Below are positions 59,849 to 64,000 of a stretch of 64,000 bases of DNA, in pieces. The stretch spans positions 603,060-667,059 of the forward strand of contig NZ_GL732439.1 in the NCBI RefSeq assembly GCF_000187465.1, written 5' to 3'. The stretch's first letter is position 1, and every line of letters begins with the position of its first letter. The notes below the pieces were generated by a model, which searched no databases, had not been told where the DNA came from, and saw only the letters and a program-made list of their open reading frames with translations. The position numbers were made by a program, and so were the translations under genes. The DNA comes from Streptococcus infantis ATCC 700779. GTDB lineage: Bacteria > Bacillota > Bacilli > Lactobacillales > Streptococcaceae.

Positions 59849-61293
59849 TATTGAATCCTCTTTTCTAAGCGTTTGGCTAATCTAGTTAGAAGAGTGATAA
59901 TCACAAGGTAGAAGACTGCGAGAATTGCATACATTTTGAAACTTTGGTAGTTACGAGCAATGATAATCTTACCAGTCTGGAAGAGTTCTACCAAACCGAT
60001 TGCAGATACGATCGTTGTATCTTTCAAAGCGATAACAAATTGGTTGACGAAGTTTGGAAGCATGAGCTTGGTTGCTTGTGGCAAGACAATCTTACGCATG
60101 GTTTTTCCATATGAAATACCAAGACTTCGACTGGCTTCCATTTGTCCAACAGGAACAGCCTTAATACCACCACGTACGATTTCAGCAATGTAGGCAGCTG
60201 AGTTTAGGGAAAGTGCGATAGTACCAGCGACAAAGTCGTTGATTGGACTTTGTTGACCTGTAAGGGATTCGATAAAGTTAGGAATTCCCCAGAAAATGAA
60301 GGCTGCGAGAATCATCAATGGAATACCACGGATAACGTCAACAAAGATTTCAGCAATAAGGCGAAGAGGTTTATAAGGACTCACGCTAAACATACCAAAG
60401 ATAATACCAATAACAATAGCAATTGCAAAGGAAACAAGTGCTAATGCTAGAGTGATTCCAAGACCGCTGAGGAGTTGTCTGTAGTTGTTTTTCAACAAGC
60501 CCCAGATAGTTGTTTCATCAGCGGTTGAACTTGTAGTAGTAGAATCGCTAGCTAGATACTTATCAAGAATTTTTTGGAATTCTCCATTTGCCTTAAGGTT
60601 TGCAAGCCCTTTGTTAAACTTCTCTAGCAATTCTGGATTGCTTCCTTTTTTAACTGCAAAAGCAGTTTCACCAATTGGTGTACCTGCTATTGGTGTTTTT
60701 AACTTTTGTCCTTGACTAATAGAGTATTTAATAACAGGTTCGTCGTCCATAACGGCATCAATTGAACCAGTGTTTAAGCTATCATACATAGATGCAGCAT
60801 CGGAAAAAGTTTTGATCTTGTAACCGTACTTACTTTGATTCTCTGTTAGGAAGGTTTGTGAAGCAGTACCATTCTTGACACCCACAGTCTTACCGTTCAA
60901 ATCTTCATAAGAAGAAATGGTACTTGATTCTTTTACACCAAGAATAGTATTTGCTGTATAGTAAGAATCAGAGAAATCAAACGTTTCTTTACGAGCGTCA
61001 GTCACTGACATACCTGCAATGATACCGTCTGCTTGTCCAGATTGGACTGCGTTAATAGCAGCATCAAAACCTGGATTGGTAATCTCGATTTCAAAACCTT
61101 GGTCTTCAGCGATTGCCTTGATTAGATCCATATCGATACCAGTGTATTGATTGCTTGAGTCCTGAAAAACAAATGGCGCAAAAGATGAGTCACTGGCGAT
61201 AACATACTTCGTTTTTTCTGTATCAGCTTTTGCTATTCCTAGTGAAAGAATAGGAAATAAAATTAGCAAACAAGCTAGAATTTTTTTCTTCAT
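59848..61293 (-). CDS. Amino-acid ABC transporter, substrate-binding and permease fusion
   Basis: 481 residues. A signal peptide ([20 protein letters not shown]) without lipobox is followed by a type 3 periplasmic-binding-like domain (about 30-250: [60 protein letters not shown]). A linker leads to a permease domain (about 265-481) with five or so membrane segments and the EAA-type loop ([20 protein letters not shown]) that docks the ATPase. Such fusions are usual for glutamine/polar amino-acid importers in streptococci. Ribosome binding site AAGGAG. Confidence 0.94.
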   Translation of the reverse strand: MKKKILACLLILFPILSLGIAKADTEKTKYVIASDSSFAPFVFQDSSNQYTGIDMDLIKAIAEDQGFEIEITNPGFDAAINAVQSGQADGIIAGMSVTDARKETFDFSDSYYTANTILGVKESSTISSYEDLNGKTVGVKNGTASQTFLTENQSKYGYKIKTFSDAASMYDSLNTGSIDAVMDDEPVIKYSISQGQKLKTPIAGTPIGETAFAVKKGSNPELLEKFNKGLANLKANGEFQKILDKYLASDSTTTSSTADETTIWGLLKNNYRQLLSGLGITLALALVSFAIAIVIGIIFGMFSVSPYKPLRLIAEIFVDVIRGIPLMILAAFIFWGIPNFIESLTGQQSPINDFVAGTIALSLNSAAYIAEIVRGGIKAVPVGQMEASRSLGISYGKTMRKIVLPQATKLMLPNFVNQFVIALKDTTIVSAIGLVELFQTGKIIIARNYQSFKMYAILAVFYLVIITLLTRLAKRLEKRIQ

Positions 61294-61321
61294 GTGATGT
61301 CTCCTTTCAAGATATTTTCAA

Positions 61322-61350
61322 ATTATATCAAAAAAGTTAAAGAAGGGCAA
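61322..61350 (-). promoter_or_regulatory. Promoter of the ABC transporter operon
   Basis: On the minus strand -35 TTGCCC (61345-61350), 17-base spacer, -10 TATAAT (61322-61327). It lies 29 bases before the start codon. The rest of 61294-61470 is an A/T-rich divergent intergenic region; a plus-strand -10-like TAAAAT is present near 61437 with no convincing -35. Confidence 0.82.
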
Positions 61351-61470
61351 ATATTTTATATTTTGATGTTATAAGATATAACATAGAGCGAAATTAGTTA
61401 GTCTGTTGGGAAACAGAAACTCTTTCCTTTTTATGGTAAAATAGAAAGAGTACTTAGAAAGGAAAAAAAG

Positions 61471-62097
61471 ATGATTGTTAAGTTTGACAGAGGCCTGCTG
61501 AAAGTTCAAATTGCATGGGGTCTGTTTTTTTCTCTCGTTCCATTGTGCTTGATTATTTCTTCCCTTTTAAATGATTCTTTGTATGAGGATTATTTTGGTA
61601 AGCTCTTTCTCCTTTTCTTTCTTTTGTTTCCATTATACGCTGGTATTTATGCGGTAGATGGAATCATGAATCTTAGAAAAACAAAGAAATTGATAGAAGT
61701 AGATGAGCAGACCTTCACCTATTATGGGAAACTTTTTGGCCGAAAAACCTTTGAAATCCCCTTATCTGATATCGACCTTGTCATGAAAGATTGGTCAAGT
61801 CACACAGCCGATATCAAGCGTTCATCATCCTTTCTTTATTTTTTGAAGCGGATTGAATACTTTTTTGACTACCAATCCGAATTGGATGATAAAAAAAGAT
61901 ACCGAGTTCTGATGATACTATTCAAAGATAGTGAGACGGCCATCAAATTCGATAAAAAACTTGGTTTTCAGTTGCTAAAGAAAAGAAAATATGTTGCAAA
62001 GAACCAAATCATACGAATTCGCGTGGATAGAGGAGAGGTTTTCTCAGACCAAGAAATGAATGACTATATAAACGAAAGGAACGGTCATGATAGATAG
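61471..62097 (+). CDS. Membrane protein of unknown function (208 aa)
   Basis: 208 residues with two membrane segments near the N-terminus ([20 protein letters not shown] and [20 protein letters not shown]), then a cytoplasmic domain with strand-helix pattern ([36 protein letters not shown]) resembling a PH-like or YcxB-like domain. Function unknown. Preceded by AGAAAGGAAAAAAAG. It overlaps the uvrB start by 11 bases, so uvrB is probably translated from the same message. Confidence 0.85.
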   Translation: MIVKFDRGLLKVQIAWGLFFSLVPLCLIISSLLNDSLYEDYFGKLFLLFFLLFPLYAGIYAVDGIMNLRKTKKLIEVDEQTFTYYGKLFGRKTFEIPLSDIDLVMKDWSSHTADIKRSSSFLYFLKRIEYFFDYQSELDDKKRYRVLMILFKDSETAIKFDKKLGFQLLKKRKYVAKNQIIRIRVDRGEVFSDQEMNDYINERNGHDR

Positions 62098-64000
62098 AAA
62101 AGTAAATAACAAATTTAAACTTGTATCCAAATATCAACCGTCTGGGGATCAACCTCAAGCCATCGAGCAGTTGGTGGATAATATCGAGGGTGGAGAAAAG
62201 GCACAAATCCTGATGGGAGCGACTGGTACAGGAAAGACCTACACTATGAGTCAAGTCATTGCCCAGGTCAATAAACCAACTCTTGTCATTGCCCACAATA
62301 AAACCCTAGCGGGACAGCTCTATGGGGAGTTCAAGGAATTTTTCCCAGAGAATGCTGTTGAGTACTTCGTATCTTACTACGATTACTACCAGCCAGAAGC
62401 CTATGTGCCATCAAGCGATACCTATATCGAAAAAGATAGCTCGGTCAATGATGAGATTGACAAGCTTCGTCACTCAGCAACCTCAGCTCTCTTGGAGCGT
62501 AATGACGTTATCATTGTAGCATCTGTGTCTTGTATCTATGGTTTGGGATCTCCTAAAGAATATGCTGATAGCGTGGTAAGTTTGCGTCCGGGTCTTGAGA
62601 TTTCTCGCGATAAACTGCTCAATGATTTGGTGGACATTCAGTTCGAACGCAATGACATTGATTTTCAGCGTGGAAGATTCCGTGTACGTGGGGATGTGGT
62701 AGAGATTTTCCCAGCCTCTCGTGATGAGCATGCTTTTCGTGTTGAGTTCTTCGGAGATGAGATTGACCGTATCCGTGAAGTTGAAGCTCTAACTGGTCAA
62801 GTTCTGGGCGAAGTGGATCATTTGGCGATTTTCCCAGCGACTCACTTTGTGACTAATGATGACCACATGGAAGTGGCTATTGCTAAGATTGAGGCTGAGT
62901 TGGAGGAGCAGTTAGCTATCTTTGAGAAGGAAGGTAAGCTCCTCGAAGCGCAACGCTTGAAACAACGAACAGAATACGATATTGAGATGCTTCGTGAGAT
63001 GGGCTATACAAACGGGGTTGAAAACTACTCCCGCCACATGGATGGACGCAGCGAAGGAGAGCCACCGTACACCCTTCTTGATTTCTTCCCTGATGATTTT
63101 TTGATTATGATTGATGAGAGCCACATGACCATGGGGCAAATCAAGGGTATGTATAATGGAGACCGTTCACGTAAGGAAATGTTGGTGAATTATGGTTTCC
63201 GTTTGCCATCTGCCTTGGATAATCGTCCTCTTCGTCGTGAAGAGTTTGAAAGTCATGTTCACCAGATCGTCTATGTTTCAGCGACACCAGGTGACTATGA
63301 ACATGAGCAGACTGACACCGTGATTGAACAAATCATTCGTCCGACTGGTCTTTTGGATCCAGAAGTGGAAGTCCGTCCGACTATGGGACAAATTGATGAT
63401 CTTTTGGGTGAAATCAATGCCCGTGTTGAAAAGAATGAACGGACTTTTATTACAACCTTGACCAAGAAAATGGCTGAAGACTTGACTGATTACTTCAAAG
63501 AAATGGGTATCAAGGTCAAATACATGCACTCGGATATCAAGACTTTGGAGCGGACAGAGATTATCCGTGACCTGCGTTTAGGAGTCTTTGATGTCTTAGT
63601 AGGAATTAACCTTCTTCGTGAAGGTATTGACGTGCCAGAAGTTAGTCTAGTTGCTATTCTCGATGCAGACAAGGAAGGTTTCCTTCGTAATGAGCGTGGA
63701 CTCATTCAGACCATCGGTCGTGCTGCCCGTAATAGCGAGGGGCATGTCATCATGTATGCAGACACTATGACTCAGTCTATGCAAAAAGCCATTGATGAAA
63801 CGGCCCGTCGTCGGAAAATCCAGATGGCTTATAATGAAGAGCATGGTATTGTCCCACAAACCATCAAGAAGGAAATCCGTGACCTGATCTCTGTAACCAA
63901 GGCAGTTGCCAAGGAAGAGGATAAAGAAGTCGATATCAATAGCCTTAACAAACAAGAACGCAAGGAATTGGTTAAGAAACTGGAAAAACAAATGCAAGAA
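62087..64000 (+). CDS. uvrB: Excinuclease ABC subunit B, 3' end beyond window
   Basis: The damage-verification helicase of nucleotide excision repair; works with UvrA and UvrC on DNA. 638 codons are visible of about 660 usual. Walker A GATGTGKT (44-51), the beta-hairpin [13 protein letters not shown] (about 96-108) that inserts between strands, DES box (343-345) and late helicase motifs ([28 protein letters not shown]). The C-terminal UvrC-binding helix pair is only partly inside. No stop before the edge. ATG overlaps the preceding gene; AAAGGAACGGTC serves as ribosome binding site. Confidence 0.97.
   Translation, partial: MIDRKVNNKFKLVSKYQPSGDQPQAIEQLVDNIEGGEKAQILMGATGTGKTYTMSQVIAQVNKPTLVIAHNKTLAGQLYGEFKEFFPENAVEYFVSYYDYYQPEAYVPSSDTYIEKDSSVNDEIDKLRHSATSALLERNDVIIVASVSCIYGLGSPKEYADSVVSLRPGLEISRDKLLNDLVDIQFERNDIDFQRGRFRVRGDVVEIFPASRDEHAFRVEFFGDEIDRIREVEALTGQVLGEVDHLAIFPATHFVTNDDHMEVAIAKIEAELEEQLAIFEKEGKLLEAQRLKQRTEYDIEMLREMGYTNGVENYSRHMDGRSEGEPPYTLLDFFPDDFLIMIDESHMTMGQIKGMYNGDRSRKEMLVNYGFRLPSALDNRPLRREEFESHVHQIVYVSATPGDYEHEQTDTVIEQIIRPTGLLDPEVEVRPTMGQIDDLLGEINARVEKNERTFITTLTKKMAEDLTDYFKEMGIKVKYMHSDIKTLERTEIIRDLRLGVFDVLVGINLLREGIDVPEVSLVAILDADKEGFLRNERGLIQTIGRAARNSEGHVIMYADTMTQSMQKAIDETARRRKIQMAYNEEHGIVPQTIKKEIRDLISVTKAVAKEEDKEVDINSLNKQERKELVKKLEKQMQE

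Noticed and set aside
57504..64000. Recent transfer of Streptococcus housekeeping genes into Neisseria
   Set aside because: The block keeps streptococcal promoters and gene order and contains no uptake sequence, and the switch lies inside a gene with short shared sequence; a chimera is the simpler explanation.
1..64000. tRNA, rRNA or riboswitch genes
   Set aside because: I saw no cloverleaf, rRNA or known riboswitch consensus in reading the window; a covariance-model search would be needed to exclude short RNAs.

Overview
The window joins two unrelated genomes. Bases 1 to about 57,505 look like an oral Neisseria: the DNA uptake sequence occurs dozens of times in the dialect AGGTCGTCTGAA, which as I recall belongs to the N. 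mucosa / N. sicca group. Bases from about 57,510 to 64,000 look like a mitis-group Streptococcus (zwf, a polar amino-acid ABC transporter, uvrB). The switch falls inside the 3' end of zwf, in about 10 bases that fit both sides. I read it as an assembly or amplification chimera until reads prove otherwise.

The Neisseria part is one very long array of displaced Rhs C-terminal toxin / immunity cassettes. Every gene I can support lies on the minus strand, so the array is read from high to low coordinates. A unit consists of (a) a fragment of the conserved Rhs core, recognisable by [53 protein letters not shown] and WVDPLGL; (b) a toxin domain or just its last 10-75 residues; (c) an immunity gene starting within a few bases of, or overlapping, the toxin stop; (d) a 60-140 bp repeat, often with an inverted uptake sequence that looks like a terminator. 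I count about 70 immunity-type genes or remnants. Recognisable families include SUKH (SMI1/KNR4), barstar, DUF4265, Imm21, Imm22, Imm10-like, Imm74-like, two NTF2-fold types, Sel1, TPR, HEAT and ankyrin repeats, CPCC, DUF4926, DUF4303, DUF7660, DUF1963-like and a tandem DUF2750. Some carry signal peptides or several membrane segments. Rhs cores are GC-rich; toxin tails and immunity genes are strongly AT-rich.

Toxins are mostly broken by deletion, frameshift or stop codon. Recognisable ones are WHH, AHH and other HNH-type nucleases, a PD-(D/E)XK nuclease present twice, a GIY-YIG-like domain, a TNT tail, an Ntox21-type RNase, a polymorphic toxin type 8 nuclease and a CD38-like ADP-ribosyl cyclase. 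The last three are in frame with a piece of core. No full-length rhs gene, secretion gene, integrase or transposase is present, so nearly all toxins should be silent. Most immunity genes keep an intact frame and a ribosome binding site. The array therefore looks like a store of immunity genes plus a reservoir of toxin tips for recombination into an rhs gene elsewhere. The uptake sequence is written into the codons for GRLK in the core, which would let transformation move cassettes. A RelE/RelB-type toxin-antitoxin operon sits near the middle (30.8-31.5 kb).

The Streptococcus part holds zwf (3' end lost at the junction), a terminator, an ABC ATPase, a substrate-binding/permease fusion with a good promoter, a membrane protein of unknown function, and uvrB, which overlaps it and runs off the window end.
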